Assembly (NCBI RefSeq): GCF_014268885.2
Contig: NZ_CP077095.1
Span: forward strand, 3,105,501 to 3,169,500
DNA: 64,000 nucleotides
Origin: Pseudomonas xantholysinigenes
GTDB taxonomy: Bacteria > Pseudomonadota > Gammaproteobacteria > Pseudomonadales > Pseudomonadaceae
Direction of reading: 5' to 3'
Shown here: positions 8,809-16,974 of the stretch, in pieces
Layout: every line of letters begins with the position of its first letter
Numbering within the stretch: position 1 is the stretch's first letter
Translations under genes and position numbers: made by a program
The notes under the pieces: model-generated
The model's input: the letters and a program-made list of their open reading frames with translations, nothing else
Database searches by the model: none
Told to the model about the DNA's origin: nothing

Positions 8809-9974
8809 GCCTGAACCTCTCTGCGAGATGGCGACAGCGCCTTGAGAATGGCCGCTCGGTCCTGGTCCAGCGCAGGCGCTGCGCGCCGTTGCCGCGGGTC
8901 CGGGGCATCGGAGATCTTGATCGGCGAGCCGACCAGGCGGTAACGGCCCACCTGCGGGTCATCCACATCGATCAACATGTTGCGTTCGGCCACTTGAGGG
9001 TGCGCCACCGCCTGGTCGACGCGGTTGATCGGCCCGGCAGGCAAGCCGACCGCCGCGAAGTGCTCGGTCCAATGGCTGACCGAGTGCGCGGCGAGGGCAT
9101 CATCGAGCCGCCGCGCCAGCAGGGCTTCGTTGTCCTTGCGCGCCTCCCCGTTGGCAAACAGCGGGTCCTCGGCCATCTCGGGCCGACCGATGGCCTGGCA
9201 CAACAGGGCGAACAGCTTGTCGTTGCCAGCGGCGATGACCAGCCCGCCATCCTGTGCCTGGTAGACGCCAAATGGCGGCGCAATGGCCGGCCTGTAGCTG
9301 CCTACCGGGCCGGTTACCTCACCGGTGGCGAAATAGCGCCCGATGAAATACTCCATCAGCGCCAGCTGGCAGTCGAACATGGCAATGTCGACCTTCGCGC
9401 CAAGCCCGCTCTGCTGGCGCTTGAGCAGCGCCATCAGCAGCCCGCAGGTGAGGAACAGGCCGGCGCTGATATCGCCGATCGACACCCCTACCCGCACCGG
9501 GGAGCGCCCCGGCTCGCCGGTGACGCTCATGATCCCGCCCATGCCCTGGACGATCATGTCGTAGGCCCGCCGCTGGGAGGACGAACCGGTATGGCCGAAG
9601 CCCGAGGCCGCACCGTAGATCAGGCGTGGGTAACGGGCATGCAGGGTGTCCCAGCCGTACCCGAGTTTCTCCATGGTGCCGGGGCGGAAGTTCTCGGTGA
9701 GCACGTCGGCCTGTTCGAGCAACTGCTCGAAGATGGCGCGGTCCTCGGGCTGCTTCAGGTCCAGGGCAATGCTTTCCTTGCCACGGTTGAGCGAGGAAAA
9801 GTACGCCGACTTCTCGCCGAACCACGGGCCATAGGCGCGGGCATCGTCACCCTTGCCGGGTTGCTCGACCTTGATCACCCGCGCACCGTGGTCGGCAAGC
9901 AGCATGGTGCAGAATGGCCCGGCCAATACCCGGGTCAGGTCGATGATCAGCAAACCTTCGAGTGCGGGCTTCAT
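8805..9974 (-). CDS. CaiB/BaiF family CoA-transferase
   Basis: 389-residue class III CoA-transferase. Start MKPALEGLLIIDLTRVLAGP is the family signature, and Asp139 in RAYDMIVQGMGG fits the aspartate that carries the acyl-enzyme anhydride. It moves CoA between carboxylic acids. ATG at 9974 forms an ATGA overlap with the stop of the MetRS-like gene; a longer upstream frame has no homologous sequence. Inserted between the MetRS-like and cupin genes of one tight operon, it probably makes or uses a CoA thioester in the same pathway. Donor and acceptor cannot be told from sequence. Confidence 0.88.
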   Translation of the reverse strand: MKPALEGLLIIDLTRVLAGPFCTMLLADHGARVIKVEQPGKGDDARAYGPWFGEKSAYFSSLNRGKESIALDLKQPEDRAIFEQLLEQADVLTENFRPGTMEKLGYGWDTLHARYPRLIYGAASGFGHTGSSSQRRAYDMIVQGMGGIMSVTGEPGRSPVRVGVSIGDISAGLFLTCGLLMALLKRQQSGLGAKVDIAMFDCQLALMEYFIGRYFATGEVTGPVGSYRPAIAPPFGVYQAQDGGLVIAAGNDKLFALLCQAIGRPEMAEDPLFANGEARKDNEALLARRLDDALAAHSVSHWTEHFAAVGLPAGPINRVDQAVAHPQVAERNMLIDVDDPQVGRYRLVGSPIKISDAPDPRQRRAAPALDQDRAAILKALSPSRREVQA

Positions 9975-11542
9975 GACAGGGCCTCCAGGCTGGCGGGAGC
10001 GCGGACCGCCACGGCGAACGGCGCGGGCAGGCCACCAGGCAACGGCGTGGTGCACTGGCCGAATGCCTCACGGCTGACCTCACCGACATGGCCAAGGGCG
10101 TGCCACAGCGCCAGCGACAGGCTCGGCAGCAAGGGATAAGCCAACAACGCCAGGCCCTTGGCCCACCAGTAACGGTCCAGTTCATCGGCCAAGGTGTCGA
10201 AGCGTCTCTCCCAGCGCGCAATGCTCTGGCTCAACGCTCGTGGGTCGAAATGGGCGAAGGACAGCACCTGGGCCTGTTCGTCACAGGCCGCCATGACCGG
10301 CGCCAGCCATACCTGACTCGTCTGGCGCGGCGCGGCCACGGCGGCCAGCGCCGAGCCTGCGCGCGTAAGCAGGCCAGCATAGTCCTCGCTCAGGAAACGT
10401 TCGAAGTCGGCGCGACGGAAGTCCGTGCGCCCATGGATCGGGCTGGTGCTGGCCAGGAAGTAGCGCAATGCATCGGACGGGATGCGCCCTTCGCGGGCAA
10501 TGTCCTCGACCCAGATCGCCCAGCCCTGGCTGGTGGAGAACTTGCGGCCCTCCAGGGTATAGAAATGGTTGATGAGGAAATGGTCGAACGGCTTGGAAAT
10601 ACCATCGGCCATGGCCATCGCCTGGATGCTCACCAGGTGCGACACGCTGTTGTCGATACCAAAACCATTCACCGTGATCACCGGCGAATCGCAATCGAAG
10701 GGGTTGCACGCCAGGCCCGCGGCGCGGGCGAAGCAGTCACCGACAAAACGCACCGCGCCGAACAGCAGGCCATGGCCGAACAAGGTGCGTGCCTGGCCGC
10801 GCACCTCGCAGGGCAGGCCCCAGCCTGCATGGTTGGTGACCCGGACCTGGGGCGATGGCCGACGGACATGGCGCCTGGCGATATCAAGGAAGACCTCCGG
10901 TGTCTGGGTACCCTGCAACTGCTCGATCAGCGCCTCGGGCTGGCGGATCTCGAAGAACAGGTTGTCCAGCGCCCGCCCGGGGACCTCCTCGCCCCAGCGT
11001 GCGCGGGGAGCGCGCACTTCATCCGGCTCGAAGTGCGCGCCGCAGTCTTCGCAGAAGAATCCGGAAACAGCCGCCTCGCATGCCGGGCAGTGGCCGGTCA
11101 GGTAGCTGCCGCTGACGAACTGCTGACGCGACTGCGACCATGGCATCTGCTCCTCGACGCAGCGAATGGCGTGTTCGCCGTCAAGGCGCTCGACCAGATC
11201 GCGGTGCGCGGCCAGGTAGGCATCTCGGTGCTCCGCGGCCAGAGGGTCGATGAACAGGTCGATCTGCACATTCATGTAGGCCAGGTCGTCGATGATGCCG
11301 GCACAACTCTCCTGGGCCAACGCAGCCGGGTCGACCTCGGCCTGCTGGGCCCGCAAGGGTATGTAAGAATCGAACGGGTCGCTGGCACAGACAATGCTGG
11401 CCTTGTGGCCGTCCCGACGCAGGTGGCGTGCCAGGATGTCCAGGTTCAGGTAGGGGCCGGCAACGTGTCCCAGGTGCAGCCGGCCATTGGGCGCGGGCAT
11501 GGCCGGGACCAGCAGGTACTGCTTCGCCGAGGTGTCAGTCAT
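9971..11542 (-). CDS. Methionyl-tRNA-synthetase-like protein, predicted N-N-bond forming component
   Basis: 523 residues with a class I synthetase catalytic core: HLGH (23-26) as the HIGH motif, a zinc knuckle with Cys152, Cys155, Cys164 and Cys167, and KFSTS (334-338) in place of KMSKS. About 185 residues of helical C-terminal domain follow. The position in a biosynthetic operon beside an N-hydroxylase and a cupin argues against housekeeping metG. Known hydrazine-forming enzymes use exactly this fold, fused to a cupin, to activate an amino acid and couple it to an N-hydroxy-amine. ATG at 11542 follows AGGGAG by about 7 nt and overlaps the ATP-grasp stop by 8 nt. The amino acid used (glycine and glutamate are known elsewhere) is not predictable here. 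Confidence 0.85.
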   Translation of the reverse strand: MTDTSAKQYLLVPAMPAPNGRLHLGHVAGPYLNLDILARHLRRDGHKASIVCASDPFDSYIPLRAQQAEVDPAALAQESCAGIIDDLAYMNVQIDLFIDPLAAEHRDAYLAAHRDLVERLDGEHAIRCVEEQMPWSQSRQQFVSGSYLTGHCPACEAAVSGFFCEDCGAHFEPDEVRAPRARWGEEVPGRALDNLFFEIRQPEALIEQLQGTQTPEVFLDIARRHVRRPSPQVRVTNHAGWGLPCEVRGQARTLFGHGLLFGAVRFVGDCFARAAGLACNPFDCDSPVITVNGFGIDNSVSHLVSIQAMAMADGISKPFDHFLINHFYTLEGRKFSTSQGWAIWVEDIAREGRIPSDALRYFLASTSPIHGRTDFRRADFERFLSEDYAGLLTRAGSALAAVAAPRQTSQVWLAPVMAACDEQAQVLSFAHFDPRALSQSIARWERRFDTLADELDRYWWAKGLALLAYPLLPSLSLALWHALGHVGEVSREAFGQCTTPLPGGLPAPFAVAVRAPASLEALS

Positions 11543-12824
11543 GGCGCGCTCCCTGGTCATTGGCGACCTCGACGACGACCTCTTCGGCCAACCGCTCCAA
11601 CACATCGCAGATATCATCCTGCAACGCGCACTGGGCGATCACGTAGGCAATTTCGTAGGCCTTGAAACGCTCGGCAGGTCGTGCCATCTGCGCGCCAACG
11701 CCCGCCACCACCTGGAGAAAACGGGTCTCGCCATGGCGCCACAGCCGCTCGAAGCCCTCCACGCGGGTGACCTGTCCGGTGCGCGGCGGCATGATCACCC
11801 GTTGCCCGGCACGACAGGTGGCGCTGCCGATCCGATCGGCGCAACCGTCCGGGATCACGCCGCAGGCCAGTTGCAACACGGCCTGGTATGGCGAGAAACC
11901 GAGCACGCTGTTGGGGATCAGGTGCGAGTTGATGAACTCCCCGCCCAGGCGGCCGCCGATTTCGAGAATCTTCGGCCCTTGCGCGGTCACCATCAGGTCG
12001 ACATGGAAACCGCACCAGTCGATGCCCGTGGCCGTGACGGCGCGGCGCACCAGGTCGCAGATGCGATCCTGCAGCGCCGCGTCAAGACGCGAAGGCGTGA
12101 TGTTCTCGTACTGGATCGGGATACTGCGGTCGAACTGCTTGTCGATGATCGCATTGATCACCACCCGGCCATCGGCGACCAGGCCAGAGATGGAATGCTC
12201 CGACCCCACCAACTGCTCCTCGAGCAGGGCGTGCTGACCATAAAGGGCGTACATCTCCCCTTTGTCCGGGGTGTTGTAGGCACGAAATTCACGATAGATC
12301 GCCAACGCATCACAGCCTTGCTCGAGCATGAAGATGCCGCGGCTGCCAGAGTTGCCCGCCGGCTTGAGCAGCGCAGGCAGACCGACGTGCTGCAAGCCTT
12401 CGAGGAAAGCCTGCTCATCGCTGACCACGGCATAGCGAGGGTTGGCGTTGGCCACCGCGTCGAGGCAGCGCCGTGTGCGCGCCTTGTCGCGGACGTTGGC
12501 AGCGGCCTCGGCGCTGCTGCCAACCAACCCCAGGCGCTGGCTCAGGCGGCTGGCCAACTCCACTTCGAGGTCTTTCCAGGCGACCACCCCGGACAGGGTG
12601 ATGCGCTGTTCGTCCAGGTAGCGCAGGATCGCGTCCTGGGCCGCGTCGTAGTCCCCCAGGCGGGTGACGATCACACCGGCACAGCCCATGGAGCGAAATG
12701 GCTCGGGAGTCGGCGTGGCCACCAGCACGTTGTAGCCCAGCTCATGGCCCGCGGCGATTTCAGCGATCCGCTCGCCAGCCAGGGCGCGGGTGTCGAGGTA
12801 CAGAATATAAGGTGCTTCAGACAT
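11535..12824 (-). CDS. ATP-grasp ligase
   Basis: 429-residue ATP-grasp enzyme, joining a carboxylate to an amine via an acyl-phosphate. Seen: PALLKPAGNSGSRGIFML (ATP lysine and glycine-rich loop), LLEEQLVGSEHSISG, and the metal-binding EIGGRLGGEFINSH. Overall order resembles amino-acid ligases of the carbamoyl-phosphate-synthase-like and BacD type. I place the start at 12824: AAGGA is 7 nt upstream, whereas the ATG at 12839 has no ribosome site. The gene begins 11 nt after the N-hydroxylase stop and overlaps the MetRS-like gene. Likely role: activating an intermediate of the predicted hydrazine pathway or adding an amino acid to it; ATP-grasp enzymes also occur in pyrazofurin/formycin-type N-N clusters. 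Confidence 0.85.
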   Translation of the reverse strand: MSEAPYILYLDTRALAGERIAEIAAGHELGYNVLVATPTPEPFRSMGCAGVIVTRLGDYDAAQDAILRYLDEQRITLSGVVAWKDLEVELASRLSQRLGLVGSSAEAAANVRDKARTRRCLDAVANANPRYAVVSDEQAFLEGLQHVGLPALLKPAGNSGSRGIFMLEQGCDALAIYREFRAYNTPDKGEMYALYGQHALLEEQLVGSEHSISGLVADGRVVINAIIDKQFDRSIPIQYENITPSRLDAALQDRICDLVRRAVTATGIDWCGFHVDLMVTAQGPKILEIGGRLGGEFINSHLIPNSVLGFSPYQAVLQLACGVIPDGCADRIGSATCRAGQRVIMPPRTGQVTRVEGFERLWRHGETRFLQVVAGVGAQMARPAERFKAYEIAYVIAQCALQDDICDVLERLAEEVVVEVANDQGARHD

Positions 12825-12835
12825 GCTCGGATCCT

Positions 12836-14194
12836 TCATTCAGTCAGTTGATGGTCGTGCAACAGGCAGCCAGGCTCGGCCAGCTCCAGGCCCCATTCCA
12901 CAAGGCCCGGCGGCGTGCTGACGTCGTACAGCGGTTGGCCCAGCAAACGGTTGGCGATCTTGCCGCTGCGCCAGGCGGCCAGGCTCAGGTTGGGGTCGGC
13001 GATGCCGCGGATGTGCCGAGCAGCGTTCTGGAAGAACAGCCGTGGGTGGTCGGCCCGCGACCACTTCACCGCATAGTCGTGGTCAAGCTCGGGCAGGCCA
13101 TTGCGCGTTGCCATCTCGAAACGCAGCGGTTGCAACGCGGCCGGCATCTGGAACTCGGACCCCGTGGCCAGCAGCACCAGATCAGCCTCCAGCTGACGGC
13201 TACCCGTGGCACTGTCGATGCGCAGCGCCAGGCCATCGTCCAGTTGCCGCAGCGTTTGCAGTGTCGCCCCCGGCAACAAGCGGCAGAACGCCTTGCGCCC
13301 TTCGATGTAGGTCACTTCGTACAATCGCCTGTAGATGCTCTCGAGCAGTGGCTGGACCACGCCGTCGCTGGCCATGTGCTGCTGGGCCAGCGCGGCCTGG
13401 CGTTGCTCGGCGGACAGGCCGAAGAAGTGGTCGCTGTAGCCAGGCACGAACCATTCGTTGACGAACGGCGAATCATCCATCGGCAGAAAGTTGCCGCGCC
13501 GGCTGACCCAGACCAGCGAGGTCGGTGCCGCGGATTCCGGCAGGTTGAGCATCATCTGCATCAGCTCGGCCCCACTCTGCCCGCCGCCCACCACCACCAC
13601 GCGCTTGCCGGCCACGGGCGGGGCATCGGTGATAAAGCGCGAAGAGTGCATCACGGCTGACCCCAGGCACGCCTGCGCGCAACTGGGAATACTCGGCCGA
13701 TGCCCGGTACCGACTACCAGGTTGGGGGTTCGCGCGACACCCCTGGCATGGGTCACCAACCACTCGCTGCCCTCGCGGGTGACACGCAGCACCTCATTGC
13801 CAAAGGTCAGGTTCGACAGCGAACGACAGACCCACGCCATGTACTGTTCGAACTCCTTGCGCCGCACCGTGGGAAAACGGGCATTGAGAAATGCGTAGAG
13901 CCGCTCGGTCTTCTTCAGGAAAGCAATGAACGAATACGGGCTGCATGGATCGGCCAGGGTGACCAGGTCCTTGAGAAAGCTGGTGGTGAGCGAGGAATTC
14001 ACATGCATCATGCCTTCGTGCCAGCGAAAATCCGCGCGGCGCTCGAAGAACATGCTCCGAAAGCCTTTGCACGGTTGCAGCAAGGCGGCCAGGCTCAGGT
14101 TGGCCGGGCCAATGCCCAGACCGATGACATCGAAGCGTTCGACATGACGCGACACGGCCTTCCCGGCCATCGACGGGATTTCATGGGTACTCAT
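12836..14194 (-). CDS. SidA/IucD/PvdA-family amine N-hydroxylase
   Basis: 452-residue FAD/NADPH N-monooxygenase of the lysine N6- / ornithine N5-hydroxylase family. FAD motif GLGIGPANLSLA (25-36), NADPH motif VVVVGGGQSGAELM, and a late LLATGSEF (ATG motif). In siderophore loci such enzymes sit with NRPS or IucA/C genes; none is here. Instead it lies with MetRS-like, cupin and FAD oxidase genes, as the lysine N6-hydroxylase does in s56-p1, triacsin and pyrazofurin-type pathways. Expected product N6-hydroxylysine, or a hydroxylated relative if the neighbouring aminomutase acts first. AGGAG lies 8 nt before ATG 14194; upstream frame to 14329 is rejected. A 49-nt gap follows the previous gene. 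Confidence 0.9.
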   Translation of the reverse strand: MSTHEIPSMAGKAVSRHVERFDVIGLGIGPANLSLAALLQPCKGFRSMFFERRADFRWHEGMMHVNSSLTTSFLKDLVTLADPCSPYSFIAFLKKTERLYAFLNARFPTVRRKEFEQYMAWVCRSLSNLTFGNEVLRVTREGSEWLVTHARGVARTPNLVVGTGHRPSIPSCAQACLGSAVMHSSRFITDAPPVAGKRVVVVGGGQSGAELMQMMLNLPESAAPTSLVWVSRRGNFLPMDDSPFVNEWFVPGYSDHFFGLSAEQRQAALAQQHMASDGVVQPLLESIYRRLYEVTYIEGRKAFCRLLPGATLQTLRQLDDGLALRIDSATGSRQLEADLVLLATGSEFQMPAALQPLRFEMATRNGLPELDHDYAVKWSRADHPRLFFQNAARHIRGIADPNLSLAAWRSGKIANRLLGQPLYDVSTPPGLVEWGLELAEPGCLLHDHQLTE

Positions 14195-14243
14195 TGGAGT
14201 CACTCCTGCAAGCTTCAGGAAAGGGCTGCGAGCCCTGGCGGCC

Positions 14244-15389
14244 TCAATAGCGTTGCGGCGGTTCGCCCTCGCCCACGGTGAATGCGGGCGTGGCGTTGGC
14301 GAGTGCCATGTGGGCCAGTTGTCGGCCACAACTCACCGCCGTGGCGATGCCGCTGCCGCAGTAACCACCGCCCCAGCACACCGGGCCACTGCGCCCCGTG
14401 CGCGGCAGGCCATCAGGGGTGAAACCAAGGCTGCCGGACCACACCTGGCGCACCTCGATATCACCCAGCGACGGGAAGTAGCCGACCAGACGCTGGCGCA
14501 ACGCCGCCACCACGGCCTGCGGCTCGGCCTCGAGGGGCACCAGGCCCAGGCGACTGCCGAACAGCAAGCGTCCCTGATGCACACGGAAATAATCCTTGTC
14601 GGCGGTCGCCGTGCCATAGACCCGTGGTTGCCGGCTGATCAGCTGCAGCGCCGCGGTGGCGAGTGGCGCGCTTTCGAACAGGTGGGTCTGGTGCAGCGTC
14701 AGGGGCTCGCGGGCAGCGGCCATCGACAGCGACCAGGCCTCTTCGCTGGCGATCAGCACTCGCGCTGTGCTGATCCGCCCCGCCGCCAGCACCAGGTCGA
14801 CCGCGTCGAGCCCAGGCTCGAGCGCCAACACCGGGGTTGCATACTGGATGCACACACCAAGGGACTCGGCATGGTGACGCAGGGCAAGTAGCAGTCGCGC
14901 CGGCTCGATCAAGGCGAAATGCTCATTGAGCAACCCGCCCATCAGGCCTTGCGCGCCAGTCTGGCCGGCGACCTGGTGGGCATCCAGCCAGAGCACCCCA
15001 CCACCGAGCAGCGCCTGGGCATCGAGGCCGCGTTGCCTGAGCGTCGACGCCGAAGTCTCATCCAGCGCCAGGGTGATATGCCCAGGCTGCGTCCAGGCGC
15101 AGTCATAACCGAACGCCTCGACCTGTTCCTTGAGCGCGCGCACCGGAGCCAGCGTTGCCTGCAGACGTTGCGCCGGATCGTGGTCGCCGTGAGCCGTCGC
15201 AGGCAACGCCGGCGGCATGACCGCCACCGAGCCGAAGTTGAACGCACTGGCGTTGTCGCCCCATTGCCCACGGTCGAGGACGCGCACCCGCGCGCCCTGC
15301 CTTGCCAGTTCGATGGCCGCGCTCAGGCCGCAATAGCCAGCACCGATGATCACTGCGTCGTTGGCCGCTGACCGGCCCTGAGCACTCAC
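14244..15389 (-). CDS. FAD-dependent amine oxidase (DAO/OrdL family), second copy
   Basis: 381-residue flavoprotein with N-terminal VIIGAGYCGLSAAIELA and C-terminal GGGYCGSGIATAVSCG, closest in layout to gamma-glutamylputrescine oxidase/OrdL-type oxidases. It starts with GTG at 15389, overlapping the KamA-family stop as GTGA. The operon thus has two amine-oxidising flavoenzymes, clearly different in sequence; one may carry out the oxidative cleavage that frees the hydrazino acid in known pathways, the other a further oxidation (for example hydrazine to hydrazone or azo). Which does which is open. Confidence 0.87.
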   Translation of the reverse strand: MSAQGRSAANDAVIIGAGYCGLSAAIELARQGARVRVLDRGQWGDNASAFNFGSVAVMPPALPATAHGDHDPAQRLQATLAPVRALKEQVEAFGYDCAWTQPGHITLALDETSASTLRQRGLDAQALLGGGVLWLDAHQVAGQTGAQGLMGGLLNEHFALIEPARLLLALRHHAESLGVCIQYATPVLALEPGLDAVDLVLAAGRISTARVLIASEEAWSLSMAAAREPLTLHQTHLFESAPLATAALQLISRQPRVYGTATADKDYFRVHQGRLLFGSRLGLVPLEAEPQAVVAALRQRLVGYFPSLGDIEVRQVWSGSLGFTPDGLPRTGRSGPVCWGGGYCGSGIATAVSCGRQLAHMALANATPAFTVGEGEPPQRY

Positions 15390-16807
15390 GCCTCACCTCC
15401 CGTAGAAGCCTGCGCCATGAAGCGCCGGTAATCGGCCTCGAAGAAGAACTCCGCTTGCCCCTCGGGCGGCTGCAACTGGTCCAGCCAGCAGGCCGTTTCG
15501 GAGTACCGCGCCAGGAACGGCCTGCCAAGCCAACGCGAATCGCGCGCCTGGATGAACTTCAGCAGGAAGTGGCGCTGTCCATGCAGTTCGAGGGTACCGC
15601 TGACCTCGACCTTGCCAGGCCCCGCGCTCATGGACGGGCCCCGCGCAGTCTTGGCCAGCCCCGACACCGACTCGATAGCCTCGCTGTAGATCGACAGCGC
15701 GCGGGCCAGGGGTATCTGGAAGTAGTCGCGCGGCCCGGTATCGCGCTCGACGAACATGTAGTAGGGCACTATGCCCAGGCGCACTTGCTCTTCCCAATTG
15801 CGCTTCCAGGTCGCCGCGCTGTCGTTGATGTGCTTGAGTACCGGGCCCTGCGCACGAATGACAATACCCAGTTGCTGCAGCGCGGCCACCGCTTCCTGGG
15901 CGATCGGCGTGGACAGCTCGCGCCAATGATTGAGGTGAGCCATGAGCGCGACATGCTTGCCACTGTCCACCAGGCGCCGCAGCACGGCCATGAGCTGCGG
16001 TGTATCGACGTCGCTGACGAAACGGTAGGGCCAGTAGGTCAGTGCCTTGGTGCCGATCCTGATGGTGGTGACATGGCGCAGGGCCGGGTCCAGGAAAGGT
16101 TCCAGGTAGCGCTTGAGGTGGGCCGCGGTCATCACCAGCGGATCGCCGCCGGTAAACAGAACGTCGGTGACTTCGGGGTGGCGCGCCAGGTAGCGGTGCA
16201 ACTGTTCACCATCGTTGGAGGCAAACTTCAGCGACTTGTCGCCAATGAACTGCGGCCAGCGGAAACAGAAGGTGCAATAGCTGTGGCAGGTCTGCCCGTG
16301 GCTGGGGAAGAACAACACCGTCTGCGGATACTTGTGCTGCACCCCGTGCAAACGCTCGCCATCGAGCAGCGGCGCATTGAGCTGCTGCTGGGCCGGATGC
16401 GGGTTCATGCCGTCGCGCAAGCGTTGCACCAAAGTGTCCAGCGCCTGCTCGCCAGCACCGCTGCGCACGCAATGGGCGAGCCGCTCGAGATCCTCGGCGT
16501 CGAGCATCTGGGCCTGGGGGAAGGTCAGGCGGAAGATCGGGTCGTTTGGCACATCATGCCAATCGATCAGGTGCTTGATCACATAGTCGTTGACCTTGAA
16601 CGGCAGCACCCGCGCCACCAGGCTGATCGCCTCCATCAACTGCGGTGCATGCTTGACCAGTTGCGGAATTTGCCCGAGCCGCTGGTGGCTGAACACGCGC
16701 ATGGGTGGAGATGCCAACTGCGTTCGGCGCACGGTGGGCATCAGGTTGTAGGTTTCATTGGCTGAAACCTTGGTTATCAGGTTGTCCATCACCAGTTCCG
16801 ACCTCAT
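15386..16807 (-). CDS. KamA-family radical SAM amino-acid 2,3-aminomutase
   Basis: 473-residue radical SAM/PLP enzyme of the lysine 2,3-aminomutase family: cluster cysteines Cys174, Cys178, Cys181 (CHSYCTFC), TGGDPLV after strand 1, and the PLP lysine Lys399 in AGPGKVEV. By-eye alignment with clostridial lysine aminomutase puts Arg355 and Ser392 where that enzyme has the two aspartates that hold the lysine side-chain amine; glutamate 2,3-aminomutase, as I recall, has Lys and Asn there. So the substrate may be acidic or otherwise unlike lysine. It is the first gene of the nine-gene operon. ATG at 16807 has no clear ribosome site; ATG at 16789 is the alternative. Confidence 0.88.
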   Translation of the reverse strand: MRSELVMDNLITKVSANETYNLMPTVRRTQLASPPMRVFSHQRLGQIPQLVKHAPQLMEAISLVARVLPFKVNDYVIKHLIDWHDVPNDPIFRLTFPQAQMLDAEDLERLAHCVRSGAGEQALDTLVQRLRDGMNPHPAQQQLNAPLLDGERLHGVQHKYPQTVLFFPSHGQTCHSYCTFCFRWPQFIGDKSLKFASNDGEQLHRYLARHPEVTDVLFTGGDPLVMTAAHLKRYLEPFLDPALRHVTTIRIGTKALTYWPYRFVSDVDTPQLMAVLRRLVDSGKHVALMAHLNHWRELSTPIAQEAVAALQQLGIVIRAQGPVLKHINDSAATWKRNWEEQVRLGIVPYYMFVERDTGPRDYFQIPLARALSIYSEAIESVSGLAKTARGPSMSAGPGKVEVSGTLELHGQRHFLLKFIQARDSRWLGRPFLARYSETACWLDQLQPPEGQAEFFFEADYRRFMAQASTGGEA

Positions 16808-16851
16808 TTATTGAAGTTGTATTGAGTCAGTTTCCAGACGAAGCAAACCGC

Positions 16852-16875
16852 CGCCGGGTCTGCATCAACCCGGCG
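16852..16875 (-). terminator. Hairpin separating the lyase gene from the N-N cluster
   Basis: Perfect 8-bp stem CGCCGGGT / ACCCGGCG (16852-16859, 16868-16875) with an 8-nt loop, about 100 nt past the lyase stop on the minus strand. CTGCT/AGCAG at 16908-16920 forms a second, smaller hairpin. There is no strong T-run, so termination may be partial. If it works, the nine-gene operon needs its own promoter within the 44 nt before 16807; TTTGCT and CAATAC at 17-bp spacing are weak candidates there. Confidence 0.5.
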
Positions 16876-16974
16876 TTTCACACTGTCGAATTCAGCTGTG
16901 GCTGACGCTGCTCACAGCAGACGGGAACCGCCCGCGATGTCGCTCAACGGCGTGCCGTGGATCACGCCGCGGGG

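Noticed and set aside
9971..11542. Housekeeping methionyl-tRNA synthetase (metG)
   Set aside because: Shorter than typical MetG, altered KMSKS (KFSTS), and buried in a biosynthetic operon beside a cupin and an N-hydroxylase.
12836..14194. Siderophore hydroxylase such as pvdA
   Set aside because: No NRPS, IucA/C, acyltransferase or siderophore receptor gene nearby; neighbours fit hydrazine chemistry instead.
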